DNA from: Owenia fusiformis
Taxonomy: Eukaryota > Annelida > Polychaeta > Sabellida > Oweniidae
Direction: 5' to 3'
Assembly (NCBI GenBank): GCA_903813345.2
Contig: CAIIXF020000002.1
Coordinates: 19,484,455-19,544,454, forward strand
DNA: 60,000 nucleotides
Shown here: positions 51,801-59,640 of the stretch, piece after piece
Layout: each line of letters begins with the position of its first letter
Numbering within the stretch: position 1 is the stretch's first letter
The notes under the pieces: model-generated
Seen by the model: the letters and a program-made list of their open reading frames with translations, nothing else
The model's database searches: none
Told to the model about the DNA's origin: nothing
Position numbers and translations under genes: made by a program

Positions 51801-53041
51801 GGTGCAGCCCCTAACCCCCCACCTCAGAGACGCAAGTCCTCCATTGATGCAACAGCCCTTCTAGAGGAAGACGTAAAGGACACTGAGGACCATGCTGAGG
51901 CTGAAGACCTTGCAGTGAGTGGATCTAGTGAATAAAAAATCAGTACACAAAATGCCTCAGTTTGTCCTTGGCCCCCATATCATACAGGGTGACTCTAAAA
52001 ATGCAACCGTCTATTTACGATGACTCAAGTATGATGAATCGTCATGGATTTTTGGGGAGTGTGTTCAATACAATGAAATATTGACATAGGCTACTTCATA
52101 GCATCAATTTGTGAGAACAGTTATTGAAGTTACAATAATTACAGACATTTTTTTTTATTTCACCACTACAATTGGTGGTCAGGAGCATCTATAGCAAATG
52201 GCAGGTGGTGACATTTTGCCTGTTACTGCCTTGTGATCTTATTATTTCGATTGTGTATATAACATATCATTATGAAAGAAATATTTTAAAATTATTTAAC
52301 TTCATCCTTGTGTATTTCATTCCATTGTTCCATCCAACTTGTAAAATCATGACTTTTTCAGGTTATAATCATTTCACTAAATGCACTTAACAATATTTCA
52401 GGATGAAGAGGATGATATTCATTTCACTAAATGCACTTAACAATATTTCAGGATGAAGAGGATGATATTCATTTCACTAAATGCACTTATCAATATTTCA
52501 GGACGAAGAGGATGATATTCATTTCACTAAATGCACTTAACAATATTTCAGGATGAAGAGGATGATATTCATTTCACTAATTGCACTTAACAATATTTCA
52601 GGATGAAGAGGATGATATTCATTTCACTAATTGCACTTAACAATATTTCAGGATGAAGAGGATGATATTCATTTCACTAAATGCACTTATCAATATTTCA
52701 GGATGAAGAGGATGATATTCATTTCACTAAATGCACTTAACAATATTTCAGGATGAAGAGGATGATATTCATTTCACTAAATGCACTTAACAATATTTCA
52801 GGATGAAGAGGATGATATTCATTTCACTAAATGCACTTAACAATATTTCAGGATGAAGAGGATGATATTCATTTCACTAAATGCACTTAACAATATTTCA
52901 GGATGAAGAGGATGATATTCATTTCACTAAATGCACTTAACAATATTTCAGGATGAAGAGGATGATATTCTAGATGAGGATCTCTTGCTAGGTGGAGAGG
53001 AGGATGATGAAGATGATGAGGATCGTGGCTGGAAACGATGA
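30201..53041 (+). CDS. RBM26: RBM26/RBM27-type RNA-binding protein gene, 21 coding exons, complete
   Basis: Gene-level entry. All 21 exons join by GT-AG with matching phases to 1045 residues plus stop (human RBM26 about 1000, RBM27 about 1060). Domains: PWI-like N-terminus (1-75), RS-rich region (about 118-260), CCCH finger C-x8-C-x5-C-x3-H (about 280-299), Pro/Gly-rich region (310-540), Q/H tract (about 502-525), RRM1 (about 560-632), KSVKDRLG motif, coiled coil (735-781 and 831-865), RG box (875-900), RRM2 (about 910-990) and acidic tail ending RGWKR. Vertebrates have two paralogues, so this is probably the single pre-duplication gene. Known role of the family: nuclear PAXT-linked RNA turnover and polyadenylated RNA binding. 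3' UTR begins at 53042. Confidence 0.95.
30468..31081. repeat. Inverted repeat whose arms carry the same short ORF start
   Basis: The left arm (30468-30497) and right arm (31052-31081, minus) share ATGGGTTTATCGGCAGAAC. From the right arm a minus ORF of 65 codons reads MGLSAERRDFSLYIRNISAI; from the left arm the frame stops after 12 codons. Not recognised; probably a short element in RBM26 intron 1. Confidence 0.5.
30791..30823 (+). repeat. (TC)n microsatellite in RBM26 intron 1
   Basis: About 16 uninterrupted TC units. Confidence 0.95.
31443..31561 (+). CDS. RBM26: RBM26 exon 2: PWI-like domain
   Basis: Encodes CDADPAALAKYIVALVKKEK then LKELCKEQLDVFLQD, nearly identical to the human N-terminal domain. 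Phases 2 and 1. Confidence 0.95.
31852..32012 (+). CDS. RBM26: RBM26 exon 3
   Basis: Encodes KTEEFVSTLFVSLGDKSYL and a charged stretch ending KRTKSDEDRH; donor CAT|GTAAGA, phase 0. An internal GTAAGT after ADLAP (31926) is a possible alternative donor that would drop 29 residues and keep frame. Confidence 0.88.
32258..32621 (+). CDS. RBM26: RBM26 exon 4: RS domain
   Basis: Encodes EVPDDRDRDPRRRRSRSRSR and further Arg/Ser repeats, including RSRSRSWSRSRSFSRSRSR, with a proline-rich insert between. RS domains mediate nuclear speckle location and protein contacts. Phases 0 and 1. Confidence 0.93.
32788..32937 (+). CDS. RBM26: RBM26 exon 5: end of RS region, first Cys of CCCH finger
   Basis: Encodes RRSYSPRDDYRVRKAPADST and ends RRQRCRDYD. 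The split finger continues in exon 6 after a 5.3 kb intron. Phases 1 and 1. Confidence 0.93.
33000..35160. other. RBM26 intron 5, left part: low-complexity non-coding repeats
   Basis: Contains a duplicated block with AACAATAACTTTTTTTTAT and GGTCACCG (33080-33240 and 33318-33480), and a CATAGCC-type repeat near 34255-34430. The ORF at 34669-34983 has no recognisable homology. Confidence 0.45.
35167..35602. mobile_element. pogo/Tigger-like MITE, 436 bp
   Basis: Ends CAGCAAAACCTGTATATCTG and the imperfect complement ending GGACAGATTTTACTG, flanked by TA. No ORF of note. Confidence 0.72.
35783..36299. mobile_element. mariner-like MITE, 517 bp
   Basis: TIRs CAGGGTGGGCCAA and TTGGCCCACCTTG (12 of 13), flanked by TA. 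No transposase left. Confidence 0.75.
36757..37738 (-). CDS. Possible two-exon minus-strand gene in RBM26 intron 5
   Basis: Exon 37738-37660 reads MTGRFQSQSGKQWRIEALNI and ITTVYE; donor GAAG|GTAAGA, phase 1. Exon 36845-36757 reads DDKLPKTTNNGFMDTNSCVK, MIGRLRKLL and stop; acceptor TATTTCAG. Joined, 55 residues. The composition looks coding, but I do not recognise it. It could be a gene fragment carried by a transposon or a small nested gene. Confidence 0.35.
38266..38466 (+). CDS. RBM26: RBM26 exon 6: CCCH zinc finger
   Basis: Encodes EKGFCMRGDLCQFDHGVDPV and IVEDVNLPK, almost identical to human. It is followed by collagen-like GPPGPPR units built from a 21 bp coding tandem repeat (38388-38455). 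Phases 1 and 1. Confidence 0.96.
38720..39270. other. RBM26 intron 6, nothing recognised
   Basis: AT-rich non-coding sequence between exon 6 and the promoter-like repeat; I see no feature. Confidence 0.4.
39276..39620 (+). promoter_or_regulatory. Repeat carrying a promoter-like module (CCAAT, CRE, TATA)
   Basis: In RBM26 intron 6: CCAAT at 39402, reverse CCAAT at 39463, CRE TGACGTCA at 39487-39494, TATA-like CATATATAG at 39506-39513, then a donor-like GGTGCG|GTGAGT at 39555. An inverted partial copy at 19682-19890 shows it is a mobile repeat. Activity is inference from motif spacing. Confidence 0.4.
40312..40730. mobile_element. MITE with tandemly expanded terminal repeat
   Basis: TIR TGGTCCTAATTATCGCAC and complement GTGCGATAATTAGGACCA, 18 of 18. 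The left end is expanded into four 20 bp units (40313-40391). Confidence 0.7.
41709..41880. mobile_element. Short MITE with GGCGGATCCAG ends
   Basis: CCCTGGCGGATCCAG at the left and CTGGATCCGCCA at the right, with runs of G and C inside each end. Located 70 bp upstream of RBM26 exon 7. Confidence 0.65.
41948..42106 (+). CDS. RBM26: RBM26 exon 7: proline-rich
   Basis: Encodes GAVRHPGPPPPRGPPAGMPG and similar Pro/Gly/Met-rich sequence; likely disordered. Acceptor TTTAG, donor G|GTAAGT, phase 1 both sides. Confidence 0.85.
42338..42415 (+). CDS. RBM26: RBM26 exon 8: proline-rich, 78 bp
   Basis: Encodes DPPPPGTQQSPPIPTPHSTS and GKPPYW. A phase-1 cassette of 26 codons, so skipping would keep the frame. 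Confidence 0.85.
43637..43849 (+). CDS. RBM26: RBM26 exon 9
   Basis: Encodes EGYQGERYNPEAPHPQGPPP, carrying the GYNPEAP motif of the family, then RQRDLVTITPVDNGAPPQH. Phase 1 both sides. Confidence 0.88.
43882..44013 (+). repeat. Hairpin-ended short repeat family, plus orientation
   Basis: Runs from AGTGGTGACATATTTC through TCTCCAACTTTGTTGTGG to GGTGGTGACATTTTG in RBM26 intron 9. Other copies on this strand are at about 42908-43000 (partial), 45749-45900, 48505-48600, 49846-49907 and 52155-52235. Degenerate minus-strand copies are near 21446-21545 and 22980-23052. Confidence 0.7.
44159..44296 (+). CDS. RBM26: RBM26 exon 10: Gln/His tract
   Basis: Encodes a Q/H-rich run from CAA and CAT codons (44162-44222), then GVKRPYHNNVDRQPPAKRPN. 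Mixed codons make the tract less prone to slippage than pure CAG. Phase 1 both sides. Confidence 0.88.
44707..44837 (+). CDS. RBM26: RBM26 exon 11: RRM1 first half
   Basis: Encodes CTLEVRKIPSGFNNIAKLNE then HFGKFGIITNLQ (human LELRKVPPELNNISKLNEHF). RNP2 is LEVRKI. Phases 1 and 0. A 25 bp pyrimidine-rich minisatellite follows 55 bp after the donor. Confidence 0.95.
44893..45229 (+). repeat. 25 bp pyrimidine-rich minisatellite in RBM26 intron 11
   Basis: About 13 units of CGTGTTCTTTACATCTTCTT plus CTTTT with few changes (C to T at unit start, ATC to ATA). The three overlapping ORFs of 114-178 codons here are products of the repeat. Confidence 0.92.
45540..45683 (+). CDS. RBM26: RBM26 exon 12: RRM1 second half
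   Basis: Encodes VSYEGDSEGALVTYASNGQA and FNNRFIKVFWHNKDQ, matching human NNRFIKVYWH. 48 codons, phase 0. Confidence 0.95.
45950..47028. mobile_element. Non-autonomous hAT element, 1079 bp
   Basis: TIR TAGGGGTGGGACG and its complement CGTCCCACCCCTA, flanked by the 8 bp duplication GTATGTAA (45942-45949, 47029-47036). Subterminal repeats rich in GACCCGA and GAGTCG. No hAT transposase found. In RBM26 intron 12. Confidence 0.9.
47114..47212 (+). CDS. RBM26: RBM26 exon 13: KSVKDRLG motif
   Basis: Encodes NSGPKQESHKSVKDRLGIPP. The SVKDRLG motif is diagnostic of RBM26/27. 33 codons, phase 0. Confidence 0.93.
47747..47932 (+). CDS. RBM26: RBM26 exon 14
   Basis: Encodes PTSTGTVSLTPTGNLTKTVI, like human STSTGLTKTVYNPAAL, then a Gln/Thr/His-rich stretch and KYDLQKM. 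62 codons, phase 0. Confidence 0.9.
48285..48425 (+). CDS. RBM26: RBM26 exon 15: coiled coil
   Basis: Encodes EVMKKQLEIQKQKQLLLGKQ, then KMLISKLETNKNLTTEEK, matching human TQKMLISKLEKNKTM. 47 codons, phase 0. Confidence 0.94.
48620..49851 (-). mobile_element. 5'-truncated LINE (non-LTR retrotransposon), 3' end of ORF2
   Basis: A 297-codon minus ORF (49851-48958) with NKVQNRAGKFFLGVGAKTSN, GDLGWTQ and a cysteine-histidine motif CKLCDSNEVEDELHFLVKCS, features of the C-terminal part of LINE reverse transcriptase proteins. RT catalytic motifs are absent (truncation). The 3' tail ends in a TAAAC-type repeat (48630-48645). The open frame suggests a fairly young insertion in RBM26 intron 15. Confidence 0.82.
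49945..50091 (+). CDS. RBM26: RBM26 exon 16
   Basis: Encodes TIKTVADSIEKLKTEATVTP (human TLEVLTKNITKLKDEV) and a His/Pro-rich end. 49 codons, phase 0. Confidence 0.92.
50470..50574 (+). CDS. RBM26: RBM26 exon 17: second coiled-coil segment
   Basis: Encodes AQKEILDTELELMTQQSTGA and DLRQKLNSLKKE, matching human QKELLDTELDLYKKMQAGEE. 35 codons, phase 0. Confidence 0.94.
50849..51040 (+). CDS. RBM26: RBM26 exon 18: RG box and start of RRM2
   Basis: Encodes SLGLISRGGGRGRGRGRGYM and more RG repeats, then DRRSKQLSVTGFNVEDKEEL. The Arg-Gly box is a likely methylation and RNA-contact site. 64 codons, phase 0. Confidence 0.95.
51280..51315 (+). ncRNA. U2 snRNA 5'-end fragment (pseudogene) in RBM26 intron 18
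   Basis: ATCAATTCTCAGCC followed by TTTTGGCTAAGATCAA and GTGTA matches the first 33 or so bases of U2 snRNA, with 17 consecutive identical bases (CTTTTGGCTAAGATCAA). It stops before the branch-site pairing element. Too short to be functional; a retrotransposed or SINE-borne piece. Confidence 0.72.
51330..51416 (+). CDS. RBM26: RBM26 exon 19: RRM2 centre
   Basis: Encodes AFGQLESVVHLDEGTRAIIS then FATRQQAEE. 29 codons, phase 0. A U2 snRNA-like fragment ends 14 bp upstream of its acceptor. Confidence 0.94.
51741..51914 (+). CDS. RBM26: RBM26 exon 20: end of RRM2
   Basis: Encodes SRFGSSGLVMSWFKPGAAPN (human GARFKGQDLKLAWNKPV), then an acidic linker. 58 codons, phase 0, donor GCA|GTGAGT. Confidence 0.94.
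52381..52951 (+). repeat. Tandem array of a 50 bp unit carrying a 3' splice acceptor and exon start
   Basis: Twelve AG acceptors at an exact 50 bp period (AG ending at 52401, 52451 and so on to 52951). Each unit holds the intron end (CAATATTTCAG) and the first 19 bases of exon 21 (GATGAAGAGGATGATATTC). Units differ by few bases (AAATGC/AATTGC, CTTAAC/CTTATC, GATG/GACG). The unit length is not a multiple of three. Confidence 0.95.
52952..53041 (+). CDS. RBM26: RBM26 exon 21: acidic C-terminus and stop
   Basis: Encodes DEEDDILDEDLLLGGEEDDE, then DDEDRGWKR and TGA, like human DEEEEDNESRSWRR. It follows the last of 12 identical acceptors spaced 50 bp apart; only this acceptor leads into the full tail. 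Confidence 0.94.
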   Translation, partial: DEEDDILDEDLLLGGEEDDEDDEDRGWKR

Positions 53042-55925
53042 TACTGATGATGTCATAGTGTCATGCAAAACACTATGATGTCATGTAAACACTTGATGGC
53101 ATATCCGTACTGTACAAACTCCCCTTATGGTGGACCTTTGGTGCCTATTATGTAAATATGGCATCACATGTATACTAATGATGTCATGTAAATGCTTGTG
53201 ATGTCATAAAAACTATTAGATGTGATGGGTGATACAAACACTAATGATGACACACAGTGTCAAACAAACATTCAAACAATTAATTTCAAGTTATTGTTGA
53301 TTTGATAATTTATAAATTCATTCTTGTACACAAGATGATGCAATGTCTAAAATGTTGCAGAAATATAATGCCATACATGTACTTTGTGGATGTTACAAGG
53401 TTATGAGGGTAATATTAAGATTTAAGTGCAAACGCAAAAAATATATTGTTAAACAAACAAACTCATTGTTTACACAAACATGTAATGTCAAAATAGCCTT
53501 AATAATACCTCTTACATTGTGAGTAAACAATAAGTGTCATACAAGACTTCCGGTGTCATACAATGGATTCAAGTCATTTCATACTGGTAAGATGTCATGA
53601 AGGATTCAATAATTGCTGAAATAATGCACTTAATAGTAAAACTTTGTTAACCAATGGTTTGTTCCATATTTGGGCATAATACACAAAACATGTTTTGCTT
53701 ACTTATTGAGCAGAAATTTAGTTTTATCTACAGTGTACATGCGTTTTGCTTGTCCCCCAGTTGTTTGAAAAATCATGACCACTCAACAAAATTTTGAATT
53801 AGTGAATTCACCAGAACGCAAATGAGTAGAAGATTTAAAAATTGTAAAAGTTGCTGGTATTAATTAACACATTTTCACTGTAATAGATCAACTGTGGTTA
53901 TTATACGTTTACTCATTTAGTAAATGGCTTGCTTCATTGTGTTAAAAAATAGAGGCAGCCAATTGCCTAATAAGCTATGTCTATGATATGTTTGATGATA
54001 AGGGATGGTATCCATTTATCAACAGTTGTGGAATAACAAAATTAGTTTTGTTAGTGGGAGGGGGTAAATGATGGTTTCATCAGCGAACAGTGTTGATTTT
54101 CTTGATATTCAAGTGAAAGACAAATCAACATTTTAAAATTTCGTTAAATGAGAGGTGGGGGCAAACCATTGCAAAATTAACTTAGTTTTTTCAAGAGTAT
54201 TGGTAATTGGACTCTATCCCAAAAGTTATTTTTTCTTGGGTATATTTTAGCACACAGGTGTTGTTATTATCACGTTGCAATTATGATTTTGATTATCAAA
54301 CTTGGCCTGTGTTATGAAACCTAGGTTGAAAATCTAGGTTGTGGATGCAATTGTTTTTGTTAAATGATTATTACATGATTGCCATATTGGAGCATTCAAA
54401 TGTCATAATGTAGATACACTTATTTTGACGCTGCTTAATTTGACAGATTTGCTCAATTTCAAATTTTGGTGGCTATTTAATTGGCAGAGAAGGGGCCCCA
54501 GAAAGTTAATTTCTGAAGTGCATTGTACAAAAATTCCAAACTGAAATTAGACAGATTTTTAATTTGGCAGATTTTCTGAAATCACCAATCCATCAAATTA
54601 AAACAGGAGCCAAATTAAGTGTATCTACAGTATATACATATGTTTAATGTCCTGTTGAAGTAACTTATGATGATGGGCTATATTTCTTTAGTATCATATT
54701 ATTGTTCAATGGTATTAGTGCCATAAAATATATAGATTGGCCAATTATTTGATGAAGTTCAAATAAACTTTTTAATGAAGACAATACTGAAGCTGAAATA
54801 GATGTAGTATCGCATCCAAGATTTCTTTCATGATATTATGATCTTAAATTAGAAATTTTATGTTTCACTTTCAAGTTTGGTCGAAGTTGTGACAACTGCA
54901 TATACAGAACAATTTTGTTTTGCTTCAATCTTATATGGGAGGGAACGTGTAAGATATATTTCAGTGTTATTAAATATTGAACAACCCTTGTATTTCAATG
55001 TTATTGGCCTTATTCAGTTGTATTATTGAAAATGTTTGTCAAATTGTTTTAATGTGGATGTTATAAAATACTGTTTTCATATTATTGAAGGCAATGTTAT
55101 ACTTAACTTCTAATTTTAAAAGGTTTTCTAAGATTTTTGATCATTTTAAAAATCACCGTGCAAAATAAAAAATCCAATTATGATATGAATTTTACATGCA
55201 ATTCTAAATTTTTCAATTAAAATAAATGAGGAATTATTTGATAGTGATCAAAAATCTTTCTTAAAAGTATTGCAATACTGCCATCAGACATGGACAGCCT
55301 TGTAGACTGGCTGGTGATTTGAAATAACTTGTCACTCCTGGGTTAGCCTTGCCCAAGTCGGTCTCTTTTACTTATCTTGATTTCTATAATTCAAGATCAG
55401 TAAAAAGTTGATTTCTATAATTCAAGATCAGTAAAAAGTAAAAAAAATACCGACTTGGGCAAGGCTAGTCCTGGGTCAACATTGTGGGATTTGCTCGATG
55501 GTCCGACCCTAATGTTAAAAAAAGTATGGGGTTGATTTTGTAATGAAGGTATTTTCATGAACATTGTAACTGGGTTAACTGCTATATTGTAACAATAGTA
55601 TATTTACTATCATCTAATGTACTGTTTTAAAATTGTTTGAAATTCTAGTATATAAAATGTACATTACTAGTTAATTTAAAAAAGTTGTAAATTTAAAAAT
55701 GTCTTTAAAAGAAATGTAAAACCTAGAATTTGAATTTGAATTATAAAAAATCAAAAGTGGTAGAAAAAATGATGGCTTAAAGTGGAAAAAATGTACCACA
55801 ACTGAAAAGAGCCAGAAGGCCAAAAAATAAAAATGAAAAAGCCAAGCCACTAAAAAAATGTTGAATATTGTAAGTAACACTCAGTAAATGGTGTACATAA
55901 ATAAAAGGTGGTTGTACAGTTAGTT
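53042..55925 (+). other. Likely RBM26 3' UTR and downstream sequence
   Basis: No coding exon is seen. Just after the stop is a small hairpin (CATAGTGT with ACACTATG, 53054-53078). A Pumilio-type TGTAAATA lies at 53151-53158. AATAAA hexamers occur near 54762, 55160, 55221 and 55900; which one is used cannot be told. The stretch ends with the hairpin repeat at 55344-55466. Confidence 0.4.
55344..55466. repeat. Hairpin repeat with internal 31 bp duplication
   Basis: Perfect 19 bp ends TAGCCTTGCCCAAGTCGGT and ACCGACTTGGGCAAGGCTA; between them TTGATTTCTATAATTC plus AAGATCAGTAAAAAG occurs twice in tandem (55377-55439). In the RBM26 3' flank. Confidence 0.8.
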
Positions 55926-56021
55926 AAAAAAATAGAGTACTACCACCAAAACCATATGATCATATTATGTTTCTGAGCCTATGGAATCCCACAGCATGAT
56001 ATTAGAATAATTTTTTGATTA

Positions 56022-56759
56022 AAAGAATGGGTATCGATATGGCGAACTTTTTGAACACACGTTTCTCTTAAACCAGTCATCAAAAATTTCTGAAAATCTT
56101 ACAAATTGTCAATTTAATGGCCATCTTTTGAATGGTAACAATATAATTTGAAATAGATATACATACTTTCATCTATATTGTTTTAAACAACACATCAAAC
56201 ACTTGTTTTGTTCTTGGTATCATGTTTCCAGAGTGAAATGAAACATCTTTCCAAACCTCATTGGAACAAAACGACATAAACTCAACATGTTTAGGTCTCT
56301 CAATATTGTAATTGTCCAAAGGAAATTTTGGTTGATTTTAAAAAAGTATCTTGTTAATGAAATAAAAGGTTTTTCTTGATTTTTATCTATTTTGGGGGAT
56401 TTTGTTTTAATTTTTTGAATACTTTTTTAAAATCAACCAAAAATTCCTTTGTATAACTTTAATATTGAGAGGTCTAAAAACATGTTGTATATACTATTTT
56501 GTTCCAACAAGGTTCAGAAAGACATTTTATTTCATTCTCAAGAATTGGTAGAAAGGAACAAAAAACAATTGCACTAAAAAAACAAAAAATGTTAACAAAA
56601 ACAGTTATATAAAATATTTCTAAATAATTTTCGCATTAAATTGTTGTCAATCAGTCAACATTACATAAAATACCATGTTTTTTACAGAATGTTTTCAATG
56701 ATTTGTTTAAGAGAAAAACATTGTTGAATTCAGTTTTCCATATCGATACCTATCCTTTA
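56022..56759. mobile_element. 740 bp foldback (palindromic) element
   Basis: Outer ends GGTATCGATATGG and CCATATCGATACC; arms of about 350 bp pair along their length (for example GGTTGATTTTAAAAAAGTA with TACTTTTTTAAAATCAACC), centred near 56390. Confidence 0.78.
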
Positions 56760-56956
56760 GTAATTTGTTTATTTTTGTCGTTAGGGCATGGTCTACATTG
56801 CCTAACGACCTCGGGGTATATAGATGTAACCTACATACGATCATAAAAAGCCAATTGAGCAATGGAAACCACCTAATACGTTCTACTTAAGCCATAATAT
56901 TGTATTTTTAATTTGCGGTTACGCAAAAAATTGATTGACGGTTACGCGAACCTCGT

Positions 56957-57146
56957 TCAAATATGTATCCCAGATTCATTGTTATTAATTTTGTCATATT
57001 CATCAGCACTTGATTCTAATTCTTCTTTTGCCTCTTCATTGCTATCTTTTTTACTTGGATTGGTTTCATAAATAAAGCAAGACACAATTTTTTCGATCCT
57101 TGCCCTATAGAGGCTCAAATAAGAGTGTCTCTTGCGAGTCCTGAAA
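56957..57146 (-). CDS. Possible terminal coding exon, minus strand, unknown product
   Basis: After an acceptor-like TTGTTTTCAG the frame reads TRKRHSYLSLYRARIEKIVS, then CFIYETNPSKKDSNEEAKEE and a stop at 56957. An acidic, lysine-rich tail of coding-like composition. The upstream exon is unclear: a Kozak-like start with ATGGCGGC at 58491 (MAALKDSMSSFSPVG) is a candidate, but phases do not join simply. Confidence 0.3.
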
Positions 57147-57414
57147 ACAAATATAAGCAATTCAATATTCCATTTCTTACCCATTATAACAACAACATGG
57201 AAAGAGACTATCAGAACTAGCAACCTTAACTTGAAAGATGTACATGTACGTAACCGTCCGCTAAATATCTAATGTACATCTAATACAATACGTAACCGTC
57301 TAAAGATTTCATACGTAGTCGTCTTGCGTTTGAAACCTTATTATTTACAATATGACCACGTTCCTGTTCTGGATTTGTCATTTTATGGCTTGCTTATACA
57401 CAGTTTACTTACTG

Positions 57415-58239
57415 TTAAAGTCCCCGTCTAAAGTTTGAAAATATTTTTTTATCATTCATTTACTATTTGTCAGGACTTAAAAAGTGATTTTAGAGATTTT
57501 TGAACATAAAATATTTTTTGAAAAAAAAGTTGTGAGCATTTCATTTCTCAAATATTCAAATTTCCCGCCATATTTCAAAAAGGTTGAAATTTCTTAATCA
57601 TCAAATATTTCTTAATGCATTTCAAAAAAGATTATATTTTTAACACCAATGCAAAGATTGAACAAAAGACACACTATTTCAATAATAAAATGTCATATTT
57701 AATGGGCCACTTTAATGTTTTAGCTTATCAAAAATATTTTGGAACATTAGTGATGTCACTAAGGTAACAAAAACTTTTTGAAAAAAATTGAATTTTTTTT
57801 TCGATGTCAATCTTTTCTAAATATGCTAGACTTTCATAAAAAACAATGCTGATTGTCTAACCAGGTTAAAAGGAAGAATAAATTATGTTTTAGATATCGT
57901 TCTATGAGAACTAAAATTTTGAAATGCATTTTTCTCAGAACCATTTTCATGCACTGATAAGTTCATTTCTCGCTTGTTTATCAACCGATTTTCTTAATTT
58001 TTTCGACAAAAAACATGGGAGGATGTATGCTATGCATTGGTATGAATTGTGGCTAATTAGAAGATATGAGTGACCTCTAAAAGTTGGTTTTAAATAAATT
58101 CACAAATTTTGGAACAAAAAGTCTATCAAAAACCACTTTTTGAAATTAAAAAAAAAAGTTTCACATATCACACTTTAATAACATTGGGTAAGACTACAAT
58201 ATAAGCCAAAGGGGTTTAAACTTTACATGGGGCCTTTAA
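57415..58239. mobile_element. MITE-like element with TTAAAG-CCCC ends
   Basis: TTAAAGTCCCCGTCTAAAG at the left pairs with CTTTACATGGGGCCTTTAA at the right (17 of 19 when aligned). The interior is A/T-rich with many runs; no ORF. Confidence 0.55.
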
Positions 58240-59465
58240 TAGTTTGAGTGGCCCTGAGGCACATATACTGAGAAATCACGAGAATGGACTAAAAAATATG
58301 AACTTGGACATCTCAGTCGGTAAGTTTACAGCTTATATTCCACTTATTGTAAACCACCTGGCAGATTTGACCCAGTCTTTATAGCCATCCATATATACGT
58401 CACCGAATGGAACTAGTTGAAAAGGAAATCTTATCTCTGAATCTTGCCTACAGGCGAGAAAGAGGACATGCTGTCTTTCAAAGCCGCCATTTTTGTTATC
58501 GTTACCGCAAAATTTTGCAAATCGCCTTGTCGTAACCGTCATGCTATAACACCGTGGTAATGGTTATTTAGTAATACAATGGCAGTATTTAAGTTTGTTA
58601 GATCAAGTATTAGATGATATTGTATAATCATTATTGTGTATAGTTTTTACATTATACACTCAAGAAAAAATTGTGTTTATCAGTTTTTTCAAATTCAACT
58701 AGTAAAGGATCTGAACCAAACATAAATGAAGGAAAACCTCTTACAAAATGTTTAATGAAGACTGGGTATTGAAAAATATGAGATGGGACACAAAAATAGG
58801 GGGAGGAGCGCGGATAAATAACAAATAATGCACCCAATGTATAGTGCAATGTACATGTACAGTGAACCTAAATTACATTAAAAAATCTCAGCGATGTCAA
58901 AAAATTCAATGACATCAAAGAAATAAAACATTTGCCCTCAGTAGTGGTGCGTTCTTTGGGGGTGGAAGTATACACTTGTAACTTCTCAATAACTGGCACC
59001 ATGGGACATGAGATGGCAATGTTAACATCAACATTCTTATAGTAGACATCTTTTTGGTATAAAAAATTATAATTAAAAGTTTAGCTAGGGTGCATATTGG
59101 GGGCAGGTGTGAAAAAAAGTATGGTCCCCCAGGGATTATGGTCCCCCTTTTAAAGGCCCTTGCTGGAAATGATTGTGTATAAGATAATAAGGGAAAGAGC
59201 ACAAAGAGGTCACGATATAAATCAATGGAGAGTAGGACCATAAATTAATAGGACCTTCTACCCTTTTACACCTGCCTTACTTCCTACTAAACTAGTATCA
59301 GGCATTATTTCCTAAATTTAGCATTCACCGGTAGTTTGTTATTCCTTTAATGTGAATGAAAAGTATGACAGCGAATAATAAAACAAATATTCGATTCTAT
59401 TGAGGTGAATACCTGTGCATCTTTCACAAAGCCCCAAAATTAAATATTTTTTTTGTAAACAGAAA

Positions 59466-59640
59466 CAGAATCCTACAAAAGATTGATTGATTTAGCCATT
59501 GCCCGGGGTTATAACAGAAACAGATTTTTCGGAATTTTGGATGTCTGCATCTTTTTAAATAACCTTGTATTGGACCAGAATGGGCTAACAACGAAATTCC
59601 TACAAAAGATTGATTGATTTAGCCACTGCCTGAGGTTTAG
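59466..59640 (+). repeat. Direct duplication, about 124 bp apart
   Basis: CCTACAAAAGATTGATTGAT followed by TTAGCCA-TGCC occurs at 59473 and 59600. The rest of 58850-60000 shows no gene. Confidence 0.7.

Noticed and set aside
51984-52010. Another mariner MITE starting TACAGGGTGACTC
   Set aside because: Only one end is visible; no inverted partner found before exon 21.
52381-52951. CRISPR-like regular array
   Set aside because: The 50 bp unit is continuous with no unique spacers, and the context is a eukaryotic intron-exon boundary.
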